A stretch of 22,260 nucleotides of DNA from JANQJA01 sp040880285 (GTDB taxonomy: Bacteria > Pseudomonadota > Gammaproteobacteria > Pseudomonadales > Azotimanducaceae). Under the pieces are notes generated by a model. The model had not been told where the DNA came from and ran no database searches. It saw only the letters and a list, made by a program, of their open reading frames with translations. Where the stretch lies: NCBI GenBank assembly GCA_040880285.1, contig JBBDIT010000048.1, positions 1 through 22,260 of the forward strand, written 5' to 3'. The translations under genes and the position numbers were made by a program. Positions 15,804-22,260 of the stretch are shown in pieces; the first letter of the stretch is position 1; every line of letters starts with the position of its first letter.

Positions 15804-16879
15804 AGCGCTTGAACCCGAAACTGGTCACGGCGATCGTGGCGCTGGCCACGCTACTGGTCATGATTGCATGGATCGCTGGTGTCTTTGAAACCAAGATTGA
15901 CTCCGGGCGGCTTACCGCCGAGACCCGGCAGATACCGGCAGAACGGCTGCATCTGGTCTCTGAATCACAGGTCGCGGTGACGGAGACCATTCCCGCCACT
16001 ATCACCGCCAGGGACGATACGGTAGTGTCTTCACGTATTCTGGCACGCATCGAACAGGTACATGTGCGGGCGGGAGACACGGTTAAAAAAACCCAGGTCC
16101 TCATTAACCTCGAAGAAGCCACGCTCAGTTCTCGCGTTAATCAGGCACGTGATCAGGTCACCGCCGTATCAGCCCAGCTGGAAGAGGCCAGGTTACGGCT
16201 AACGCGGGTAAGGGAACTGATGAACCGCGGCCTTGCCGCCCAGGCGGACCTGGACTCAGCCCAGGCCAGTTTTGACCGCCTGGATGCACAATTATCCAAT
16301 GCCAGGGAGTTCTTACTGGAAGCTGAAATCGTGCTCGGGTACAGCACGATTCGTGCACCGATCAATGGCCGCGTTATCGAACGCCTGGCCGAACCGGGTG
16401 ATACTATCTCACCGGGTACGCCCCTGTTATCGCTTTATGACCCATTGTCAATTCGAGCGGAAGCGCCAGTGCGGGAGACACTGGCAGTAAAGCTCAGGAT
16501 AGGCCAGGAAATAACTGTGGAGGTTGGCGCGCTTGGATCCTCCGTTATGGGCACCATTGAAGAACTCGTACCAGCCGCAGACGCTGCTTCACGCAGTTTT
16601 TTGGTTAAGGTTGCGATAGATTTTGACGCTGCGCTGATGCCAGGCATGTTCGCCCGATTCATAGTGCCAGTGACACACACATCCTTGATCCTGATTCCGG
16701 CAAGTGTTGTCACCGAAGTGGGCGAGTTGAACCTGGTGTCCATTTACAAAAATGGCCAGATTGAACGGCGCTTGATCAGATTGGGTAAAAGTTATGCGGA
16801 CGGACAAGTCGCAGTACGAGCCGGACTTAATGTCGGTGAGAATCTTGTATTGCCTCTGACGGCCTCGTCCACGGAATAG
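15800..16879 (+). CDS. RND efflux periplasmic adaptor (membrane fusion protein)
   Basis: A 359-residue HlyD/AcrA-type adaptor that links the RND permease to an outer-membrane channel. An N-terminal membrane anchor spans about residues 8-28, with no lipobox. The first half-lipoyl motif includes ARIEQVHVRAGDTVKKTQVL; a coiled-coil hairpin runs about residues 110-180 (AQLEEARLRLTRVRELMNRG and onward); the second lipoyl half is TIRAPINGRVIERLAEPGD; then come beta-barrel and membrane-proximal domains. The ATG overlaps the permease stop as ATGA, so the two are translationally coupled. The order permease then adaptor is the reverse of acrAB. No TolC-type gene is in the window, so the pump must borrow one. 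Confidence 0.94.
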   Translation: MKRLNPKLVTAIVALATLLVMIAWIAGVFETKIDSGRLTAETRQIPAERLHLVSESQVAVTETIPATITARDDTVVSSRILARIEQVHVRAGDTVKKTQVLINLEEATLSSRVNQARDQVTAVSAQLEEARLRLTRVRELMNRGLAAQADLDSAQASFDRLDAQLSNAREFLLEAEIVLGYSTIRAPINGRVIERLAEPGDTISPGTPLLSLYDPLSIRAEAPVRETLAVKLRIGQEITVEVGALGSSVMGTIEELVPAADAASRSFLVKVAIDFDAALMPGMFARFIVPVTHTSLILIPASVVTEVGELNLVSIYKNGQIERRLIRLGKSYADGQVAVRAGLNVGENLVLPLTASSTE

Positions 16880-16916
16880 GTACAAAATGCCAACCATTTA
16901 ATTTAGGCTCAATAAC

Positions 16917-18290
16917 ATGGTCACGTATCGCGTATTTCGTTTCGCACCCTTCATCGCTGGCGTTCTGGTCGTATTACTCGCGCATCTGGTGCAGGCTGCG
17001 CAGTCAGGCCAAACTCCTGCCGGAGCAACCTGGGTATTGCAAATCGATGGTGCCATTGGCCCGGCAACCAGCGACTATATCGCACGTGGCATTGATAAGG
17101 CGGGCCAACAAGGCGCAGGCCTTATCGTCATCGAGATGGATACACCGGGTGGCCTTGATCCTGCCATGCGCGAAATCATCAGCGCCATCCTTGCCTCCAG
17201 GGTCCCGGTCGCAACTTACGTCACCCCAAAAGGTGCGCGCGCGGCCAGTGCCGGTACGTACATCCTCTACGCCAGCCACTTTGCGGCAATGAGCGCAGCG
17301 ACCAATCTGGGGGCAGCCACTCCGGTACAAATTGGTGTGCCAGCCCCACAATCAACGGACAAGGAGCAGGATGAATCGAATGGCAAATCCGGGGCCCAAA
17401 GCGGTACTGCCATGGAAAAGAAAATGGTCAACGATGCCGCTGCCTACATCCGGGGTCTCGCTGAATTACGTGGACGCAATGCCCAATGGGCGGAGCAGGC
17501 TGTGCGTGAGGGTCTCAGCCTTTCCGCCAGCGAGGCCCTGGCTGAGAATGTAATCGACATGATCGCCATTGACCTGGAAGACCTGATTGTGCAACTTGAC
17601 GGCAAGACGATTAGGATTGATGGTGAAGAATTGACGTTAGCCGTAGCCGACAGCCCGATACATATCCATGCCCCGGACTGGCGTACGGAACTGCTTGCGA
17701 CACTCACCAATCCTAATATGGTATTGGTTCTGGGAATGTTCGGGGTCTATGGCATCCTGCTTGAATTTTATAATCCGGGATCGTTGATTCCGGGTGTAGT
17801 GGGCGTTATTTGCCTTATTCTTGCCGGCTACGCACTGCAAATGCTGCCGGTCAACTATGCCGGGCTAGCTCTTATCGTGGTAGGACTGGGACTCATGATT
17901 GCCGAGGCGATGGCGCCGAGCTTTGGAGTCCTCGGAATCGGCGGAATTATCGCATTTATCATAGGTGGCGTTATGCTCTTTGACACTGAAATCGAGGCTT
18001 TCCAGATTGGCTTACCCGTACTCGGCGCTACTGCGCTGGTTACCGCACTAATTGTTATCGCAACCGTTATGATTGCCATGAAAATGCGCAAGCAACGGGT
18101 CACGACCGGTATTGAAACCATTGTCGGCCAGAACGGCGAGGCGCTTGGTGAAATTGCCGACGAAGGGCAGGTTCGCATTGGCGGAGAAATCTGGCGCGCC
18201 AATGCGGCGTCAACGATCAGCGCCGGTACAAAAGTCAAAGTCATCGCAATCAGCGGGATGGTCGTTACCGTCGAACCCGTTCAGGCGTAA
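16917..18290 (+). CDS. NfeD-family membrane serine protease (ClpP-like domain plus NfeD domain)
   Basis: A 457-residue full-length NfeD protein. After a signal peptide (cleavage near AQA, residue 27) comes a ClpP-class protease domain with EMDTPGG and the nucleophile S111 in ARAASAGTY, then SAATNLGAATPV; the likely general base is the lysine pair K168/K169 before VNDAAAYIRG, giving a Ser-Lys dyad. Four to five transmembrane helices follow (about 265-390), then a C-terminal OB-fold domain (GQNGEALGEI onward). In studied homologues the protease cuts a hydrophobic segment of the partner stomatin. The slipin gene starts 12 bases after the stop, fitting that pairing. It follows the adaptor gene by 37 bases with no obvious terminator. 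Confidence 0.93.
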   Translation: MVTYRVFRFAPFIAGVLVVLLAHLVQAAQSGQTPAGATWVLQIDGAIGPATSDYIARGIDKAGQQGAGLIVIEMDTPGGLDPAMREIISAILASRVPVATYVTPKGARAASAGTYILYASHFAAMSAATNLGAATPVQIGVPAPQSTDKEQDESNGKSGAQSGTAMEKKMVNDAAAYIRGLAELRGRNAQWAEQAVREGLSLSASEALAENVIDMIAIDLEDLIVQLDGKTIRIDGEELTLAVADSPIHIHAPDWRTELLATLTNPNMVLVLGMFGVYGILLEFYNPGSLIPGVVGVICLILAGYALQMLPVNYAGLALIVVGLGLMIAEAMAPSFGVLGIGGIIAFIIGGVMLFDTEIEAFQIGLPVLGATALVTALIVIATVMIAMKMRKQRVTTGIETIVGQNGEALGEIADEGQVRIGGEIWRANAASTISAGTKVKVIAISGMVVTVEPVQA

Positions 18291-18302
18291 ACAGGAGGAG
18301 AT

Positions 18303-19085
18303 ATGGAGATGTTTTGGGTAATACTCGCGGTATTTTTAATTGGCCTTGCGTTCTATACATTCCGCATTCTGCGGGAATACGAACGTGGCGTCATTTTTTT
18401 CCTGGGACGATTCCAGACAGTGAAGGGGCCGGGGCTTATTATTGTCATTCCGGGTATCCAACAAATGGTGCGGGTTGACCTTCGTACCATTGTGTTCGAT
18501 GTGCCAACCCAGGATGTCATTTCCCGTGACAATGTCTCTGTCAGCGTCTCCGCTGTGCTTTACTTCCGGGTGATCGACCCGGAAAAAGCCACCATCAATG
18601 TCGAGGACTTCTTCGAAGCGACGAGTCAATTGGCTCAAACGACCCTACGCTCAATTCTCGGTCAACACGAGTTGGATGAGATGCTGGCCGAGCGCGACAA
18701 ACTGAATGTTGGTATCCAACAACTACTGGACGAGCAAACAGATTCCTGGGGAATAAAGGTCCAGAATGTTGAAATCAAGCATGTAGACCTTAACGAGACA
18801 ATGATTCGCGCAATTGCCAAGCAAGCCGAAGCAGAACGCGTGCGGCGTGCCAAGGTAATCCATGCCCAGGGTGAAGTGGAGGCGTCGGAAAAACTGACGG
18901 AAGCCGCGGCAAAACTGTCAGAACAACCACAGGCGATCCAGCTCCGTTACTTGCAGACCTTATCGGACCTGGCCAACGACCGCACCTCGGTTATCATGTT
19001 CCCCCTGCCCATTGATATGTTGGAATCAATCACCAACCGGTTAAATCGGGGCGCGCCTGACACCAGTACGGATGACGACAATTAA
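18303..19085 (+). CDS. Slipin (stomatin/SPFH-domain protein)
   Basis: A 260-residue membrane-anchored scaffold with one N-terminal hydrophobic helix (about residues 3-22), then an SPFH domain (REYERGVIFFLGRF, GPGLIIVIPG, VPTQDVISRDNVSVSV) and an alanine/glutamate-rich coiled coil (about 175-215) used for oligomerisation. Slipins form ring-like assemblies that organise membrane microdomains. A strong AGGAGG at 18293-18298 precedes two close ATGs; 18303 has short spacing and 18309 more usual spacing, so the first two residues are uncertain. It is encoded right after its usual partner NfeD. The C-terminus includes MFPLPIDMLESI, the hydrophobic stretch that NfeD proteases cleave in studied relatives. 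Confidence 0.94.
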   Translation: MEMFWVILAVFLIGLAFYTFRILREYERGVIFFLGRFQTVKGPGLIIVIPGIQQMVRVDLRTIVFDVPTQDVISRDNVSVSVSAVLYFRVIDPEKATINVEDFFEATSQLAQTTLRSILGQHELDEMLAERDKLNVGIQQLLDEQTDSWGIKVQNVEIKHVDLNETMIRAIAKQAEAERVRRAKVIHAQGEVEASEKLTEAAAKLSEQPQAIQLRYLQTLSDLANDRTSVIMFPLPIDMLESITNRLNRGAPDTSTDDDN

Positions 19086-19108
19086 TTTAAACCAAAGGGA
19101 GTACCAGG

Positions 19109-19564
19109 ATGACCAAATACAAGAAGGTTCTGCTAGCCGTCGACTTTTCGAGTGACAACGATCAGATCATCGAACGAGCCCAAAAAATCGTCAAGGATGA
19201 TGGCGCAGAGCTCCTGCTGGTCCACGCCCACGAACCGACTATCGCCGCCTACCAAACTGGCGGCATGGCGTCCTTCAGCACACAAGTTGTGGCACTGGAC
19301 GATGAACTGCGAAAAATGGGTGAGAAAAACCTGGCGGAGTTAGCCAAAAAACTGAAGGTCAAGTCAGCCAATTGTTTCCTGCCTTATGGAAAAGCGTCGC
19401 TCGAAATCAAACGTGTCGCAGAAGAAAATGATGTTGATTTGATTGTCCTGGGCACACACGGCCAACACGGCCTCGGCTTGCTGTTGGGATCAACGGCCAA
19501 TGCGGTGCTTCATGGTGTCAGCTGCGATGTGCTCGCGGTACGAGCCAAAGAGAAGAAAGACTAA
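19109..19564 (+). CDS. Universal stress protein (UspA family)
   Basis: A 151-residue single-domain Usp. The first strand ends in the ATP-contacting Asp (LLAVDFS, D12), and the nucleotide-binding signature G-2x-G-9x-G-S/T is visible from G115 as GTHGQHGLGLLLGSTAN. It is therefore likely an ATP-binding type rather than the UspA type lacking the motif. AGGGAG lies upstream of the ATG at 19109, and only 23 bases separate it from the slipin stop, so it probably shares the NfeD-slipin transcript. Usp proteins help cells survive growth arrest and envelope or oxidative stress; a specific role is not visible here. Confidence 0.93.
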   Translation: MTKYKKVLLAVDFSSDNDQIIERAQKIVKDDGAELLLVHAHEPTIAAYQTGGMASFSTQVVALDDELRKMGEKNLAELAKKLKVKSANCFLPYGKASLEIKRVAEENDVDLIVLGTHGQHGLGLLLGSTANAVLHGVSCDVLAVRAKEKKD

Positions 19565-19592
19565 AAAGCAGGGGTTTTATTTTTTGAGAAGA

Positions 19593-19625
19593 TGGCCCGC
19601 AAGCACCAGACGGGCGTGCGGGCCA
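19593..19625. terminator. GC-rich hairpin between convergent genes
   Basis: TGGCCCGCA at 19593-19601 and TGCGGGCCA at 19617-19625 form a perfect nine-pair stem with a 15-base loop. It lies between the convergent universal stress and cold-shock genes and could stop transcription from both sides. Neither side has an ideal T-run directly after the stem: the minus strand continues TCTTCTC, and the T-rich stretch on the plus strand lies before the stem. Confidence 0.6.
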
Positions 19626-19639
19626 CCAGCGTCAAATGC

Positions 19640-19846
19640 TTATAACGCGACCAGATTCTCTGCTTGAGGACCTTTCTGGCCCTGTGTCACAGTGAATTCA
19701 ACTTTCTGGCCTTCAACCAGAGTCTTGAAGCCAGCGCCGGTGATCGCACTAAAGTGTACAAACACATCTGGGCCGGATTCCTGTTCGATAAAGCCGTAGC
19801 CTTTTGATTCGTTAAACCATTTAACGGTACCTGTTGTCGTAGACAT
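19640..19846 (-). CDS. CspA-family cold-shock protein
   Basis: A 68-residue single cold-shock domain that binds single-stranded RNA and DNA and melts mRNA structure. RNP1 is KGYGFI (residues 15-20) and RNP2 is VFVHFSAI (28-35), with the N-terminal TGTVKWFNESKG strand. It is full length. AGGAAA lies five bases before the ATG at 19846. The leader upstream carries two overlapping palindromes (19871-19890), which could influence expression at the RNA or DNA level. Whether this copy is cold-induced or constitutive is not visible. Confidence 0.96.
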   Translation of the reverse strand: MSTTTGTVKWFNESKGYGFIEQESGPDVFVHFSAITGAGFKTLVEGQKVEFTVTQGQKGPQAENLVAL

Positions 19847-19870
19847 ACTAATTTCCTGTTATTTCAAGAG

Positions 19871-19890
19871 TTTTAAAGCCTTTAAAAGGC
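19871..19890. promoter_or_regulatory. Overlapping palindromes upstream of the cold-shock gene
   Basis: TTTTAAAG-C-CTTTAAAA (19871-19887) is a perfect inverted repeat, and GCCTTT-A-AAAGGC (19878-19890) is a second perfect one sharing its right half. They sit 25-44 bases before the cold-shock start. They could be a protein-binding site, or alternative small hairpins in the mRNA leader that change with temperature. Confidence 0.45.
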
Positions 19891-20113
19891 GGTTGTGCTG
19901 ACTGTGTTGCGGTTACTTATGAAAAACAGAACGAGGTACTTAAAGGCAAGACTTCGAATCAGTGCATAAATATTGAGCGAACATTCAACTAACCCGCATT
20001 ATATCGGGCCTTTGGAGACAGTCAAAGACTATTTTTACTTTGTCAATCTCTACAGCGGGGTGCTTGCAGACAAAAATGCTACTATTTACCCGATGTTTGA
20101 CAGGGCCATCGGT

Positions 20114-22171
20114 ATGAGATCGTCAAGGTTTGCAGTCAGCTTGTGGTTCCTTTATCTGGTTTCAGCCACGGCTATCGGGGGCCCCAATATCGATCACAAT
20201 CGTGCGGTTAATGCCGAAAATGAACCCCATAACTGGCTCCTGCATGGCCGAACTTATAACGAACAGCGATTTTCACCACTCAAGCAAATAAACGACGATT
20301 CGATCGGCAAACTGGGGCTTGACTGGTTTTTTGAAACAAATCTCACTCGTGGCCACGAGGCATCGCCGATCGTTGTCGATGGCGTCATGTACCTGACGAC
20401 ACCATGGAGTCGAGTGATTGCCCTCGACGCCAGGAACGGCACCATGCGCTGGCAATATGACCCGGGTGTTCCCGGCAAAAAGGCCTATGACGCTTGCTGT
20501 GATGTAGTCAATCGTGGTGTCGCGGTCTGGAAGGAACGCGTCTATGTCGGCACAATTGATGGCCGTCTGATAGCCCTCGACGCAAAAACCGGCGCAGTCG
20601 TGTGGGACGTCGTCACCATTGATCCTGCTAAACCCTACACCATTACCGGCGCTCCACGAGTGATCCAGGATAAGGTCCTGATTGGAAATGGGGGTGCTGA
20701 ACTCGGCGTTCGTGGCTACCTGACGGCCTATGATGCCGCCACCGGAAAACGATTGTGGCGCTTTTACAGTGTTCCCGGGGATCCTGCCAAACCCTTTGAA
20801 AGCGAAGCCCTGAAACAAGCAGTGTCTACCTGGAAAGGCGGACAATGGTGGAAAATCGGCGGCGGCGGAACCATGTGGGATTCGATGGCATACGACCCGG
20901 ATGCGCACCTTGTCTATGTTGGCACAGGCAATGGCTCCCCCTGGAATCGCTGGATCAGAAGCCCCGGCGGTGGCGACAACCTTTACCTTTCCTCTATCGT
21001 CGCCCTGGATCCTGATACCGGTAATATGCGCTGGTACTTCCAAACCACTCCCGGGGACACCTGGGACTTCACCGCCACCCAACACATGATCCTTGCGGAT
21101 ATTGTGATCGACAAGGTGCCTCGCAAAGTCATCATGCAGGCCCCAAAAAATGGATTCTTTTATGTGCTGGACCGCATTACCGGTGAGTTCATCTCCGGCG
21201 CCGCCTATATTCCGGTCACCTGGGCGGATGGCCTCGATGACCAGGGTCGCCCCATTGAAAACGCCTCGCGGTTGTACCGCGATGCCCCTAGACGTGTCAC
21301 ACCGACGCCGGTGGGTGCACACAACTGGGAGCCCATGACATTCAGTCCGGACACGGGCCTTGCCTATATCCCGACAAAAGTATTGAGTAGCGTGTATGCC
21401 CAGGATGAAGACTTTGTCTACAGTCCGGAACAAAAGGACGCCTGGGGCGTTGATCTCGGCGTCGATGAGCGCACGCCGGAGGAAGAACAAACCGGCGAAC
21501 CACCAGGCTTCTACATCACCGCCTGGAACCCGGTCTTACAATCTTCGAGTTGGCGTGCAGAAGTTCCAGGGCCACCCGGCGGACTCCTGTCGACGGCAGG
21601 GAATCTGGTCCTCGGCGGACATGCTGAAGGCGATTTCAATGCTTATGCGGCAGATACAGGCAACTTGTTGTGGTCGTACTTTACGGAGCGCGGCATCCTG
21701 GCGCCACCTATCAGCTATGCAATAGACGGCAAACAATTCATTGCGATTCTGACAGGCTGGGGCGGCGCATCCGGTCTTGGCCGCGGATCCACCAATCCAC
21801 AGGTTCGCAATCGCGAGAGTGCACGCCTGCTGGTGTTTTCGCTTGATGGTGGCACGCCATTACCCGAGCAGTTTGAAATCGAGATGGAACCACCTGAGCT
21901 TCCGGCAGTAACCGCATCCGCTGAGACCGTTGCTGAAGGCAAAAGACTGTTCGCTGACTATTGTAGTCGCTGCCACGCTTTCTCGAAGGGTGGCGCGATC
22001 TCCAACCTCATTGATATGCCAGGCGCCAGCCATGCTGGTTTCCAACAGATTGTCAGGGATGGCCTGTGGGAGTCCGTCGGGATGATTGGCTTTGGCAAGA
22101 TGCTGACGGACCAGCAGATAGAAGCGATTCACCAGTACATTATCGCTGCGGCCAATGAATCAGCCAGGTAA
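20114..22171 (+). CDS. PQQ-dependent quinohemoprotein alcohol dehydrogenase (type II-like)
   Basis: A 685-residue periplasmic enzyme that oxidises alcohols using PQQ and passes electrons to its own heme c. The N-terminus (MRSSRFAVSLWFLYLVSATA) is a signal peptide, which decides the ATG at 20114 over an in-frame TTG 47 codons upstream. The eight-bladed propeller shows the vicinal cysteine pair C128-C129 (DACCD), calcium ligands E196 (GAELGVRG) and N273 (GTGNGS), and the catalytic D318 (TWDFTATQH). A C-terminal cytochrome c domain has CSRCH (C617, C620, H621), with a likely methionine ligand near GMIGFGKM. PQQ synthesis genes are not in the window. Substrate range is not visible. Confidence 0.94.
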   Translation: MRSSRFAVSLWFLYLVSATAIGGPNIDHNRAVNAENEPHNWLLHGRTYNEQRFSPLKQINDDSIGKLGLDWFFETNLTRGHEASPIVVDGVMYLTTPWSRVIALDARNGTMRWQYDPGVPGKKAYDACCDVVNRGVAVWKERVYVGTIDGRLIALDAKTGAVVWDVVTIDPAKPYTITGAPRVIQDKVLIGNGGAELGVRGYLTAYDAATGKRLWRFYSVPGDPAKPFESEALKQAVSTWKGGQWWKIGGGGTMWDSMAYDPDAHLVYVGTGNGSPWNRWIRSPGGGDNLYLSSIVALDPDTGNMRWYFQTTPGDTWDFTATQHMILADIVIDKVPRKVIMQAPKNGFFYVLDRITGEFISGAAYIPVTWADGLDDQGRPIENASRLYRDAPRRVTPTPVGAHNWEPMTFSPDTGLAYIPTKVLSSVYAQDEDFVYSPEQKDAWGVDLGVDERTPEEEQTGEPPGFYITAWNPVLQSSSWRAEVPGPPGGLLSTAGNLVLGGHAEGDFNAYAADTGNLLWSYFTERGILAPPISYAIDGKQFIAILTGWGGASGLGRGSTNPQVRNRESARLLVFSLDGGTPLPEQFEIEMEPPELPAVTASAETVAEGKRLFADYCSRCHAFSKGGAISNLIDMPGASHAGFQQIVRDGLWESVGMIGFGKMLTDQQIEAIHQYIIAAANESAR

Positions 22172-22172
22172 C

Positions 22173-22215
22173 CCCTGAACAAGTCCTTCTCGATCGCGCG
22201 AGTGAGAAGTCAGGG
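22173..22215. terminator. Two-part stem-loop after the PQQ dehydrogenase
   Basis: CCCTGA (22173-22178) pairs with TCAGGG (22210-22215), and inside it CTTCTC (22186-22191) pairs with GAGAAG (22204-22209), with a seven-base bulge on the left only. It starts just after the stop codon, so it is a candidate terminator or 3' end-protecting structure. No T-run follows, which weakens the terminator reading. Confidence 0.4.
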
Positions 22216-22260
22216 ACCGTCCGCTTTATGCAATGCAGTTCGGGACTTTATGTGACGGTG

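Noticed and set aside
20273..21490. 405-codon minus-strand frame inside the PQQ dehydrogenase
   Set aside because: It is fully antisense to a gene with intact catalytic motifs; its length reflects codon bias on the real strand.
1..22260. Defence island, prophage, toxin-antitoxin or biosynthetic cluster
   Set aside because: No nuclease, helicase, reverse transcriptase, integrase, toxin pair, CRISPR repeat or synthase gene was found; all well-supported genes belong to metabolic, transport or stress families.

Overview
The window looks like chromosomal DNA from a free-living, aerobic Gram-negative bacterium, most probably an uncultured gammaproteobacterium. This is inferred from the gene families (a PA0069-type radical SAM protein, an RND pump with its adaptor, a bc1-type Rieske protein, a PQQ alcohol dehydrogenase with a fused cytochrome c domain), the tightly packed genes and the moderate GC content. 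No rRNA, tRNA, transposase, integrase, phage gene or CRISPR array was seen, so nothing marks the window as a mobile island.

Layout. (1) 1-5348 is mixed metabolism: the start of an MFE-2-like short-chain dehydrogenase (minus), a GNAT acetyltransferase (minus), a small unrecognised membrane or secreted ORF and an exported M20 metallopeptidase (plus), then a minus-strand pair of nitronate monooxygenase-like flavoprotein and SDR, diverging from an AlaX-type tRNA-editing protein. (2) 5358-7927 holds a radical SAM protein (minus) diverging from an amino acid:sodium symporter (plus). (3) 7962-11201 is a five-gene minus-strand block, in transcription order amidohydrolase, degenerate HAD protein, bc1-type Rieske protein, secreted FDFWLG-type protein and flavodoxin-like protein. 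(4) 11296-12099 is a Cof-type HAD phosphatase. (5) 12266-19564 is a plus-strand envelope run: DUF2892 membrane protein, RND permease, membrane fusion protein, NfeD-type membrane protease, slipin and universal stress protein. (6) 19640-19846 is a cold-shock protein (minus), followed by a quinohemoprotein alcohol dehydrogenase (20114-22171, plus).

How they fit together. The permease and adaptor are translationally coupled (ATGA overlap) and form the inner-membrane and periplasmic parts of a tripartite pump; the outer-membrane TolC-type partner is not here. NfeD and slipin are a known membrane-quality-control pair, and the stress protein follows 23 bases later. Together with the pump they suggest an envelope-stress or detoxification region. 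The SDR and nitronate monooxygenase pair, the amidohydrolase and the PQQ dehydrogenase point to oxidation of organic compounds.

No gene set here is clearly a new biological system. The best leads are the amidohydrolase / catalytically stripped HAD / orphan Rieske cluster, the pump-protease-slipin-stress run, a 51-residue ORF beside a 17-bp tandem repeat, and overlapping palindromes in the cold-shock leader.
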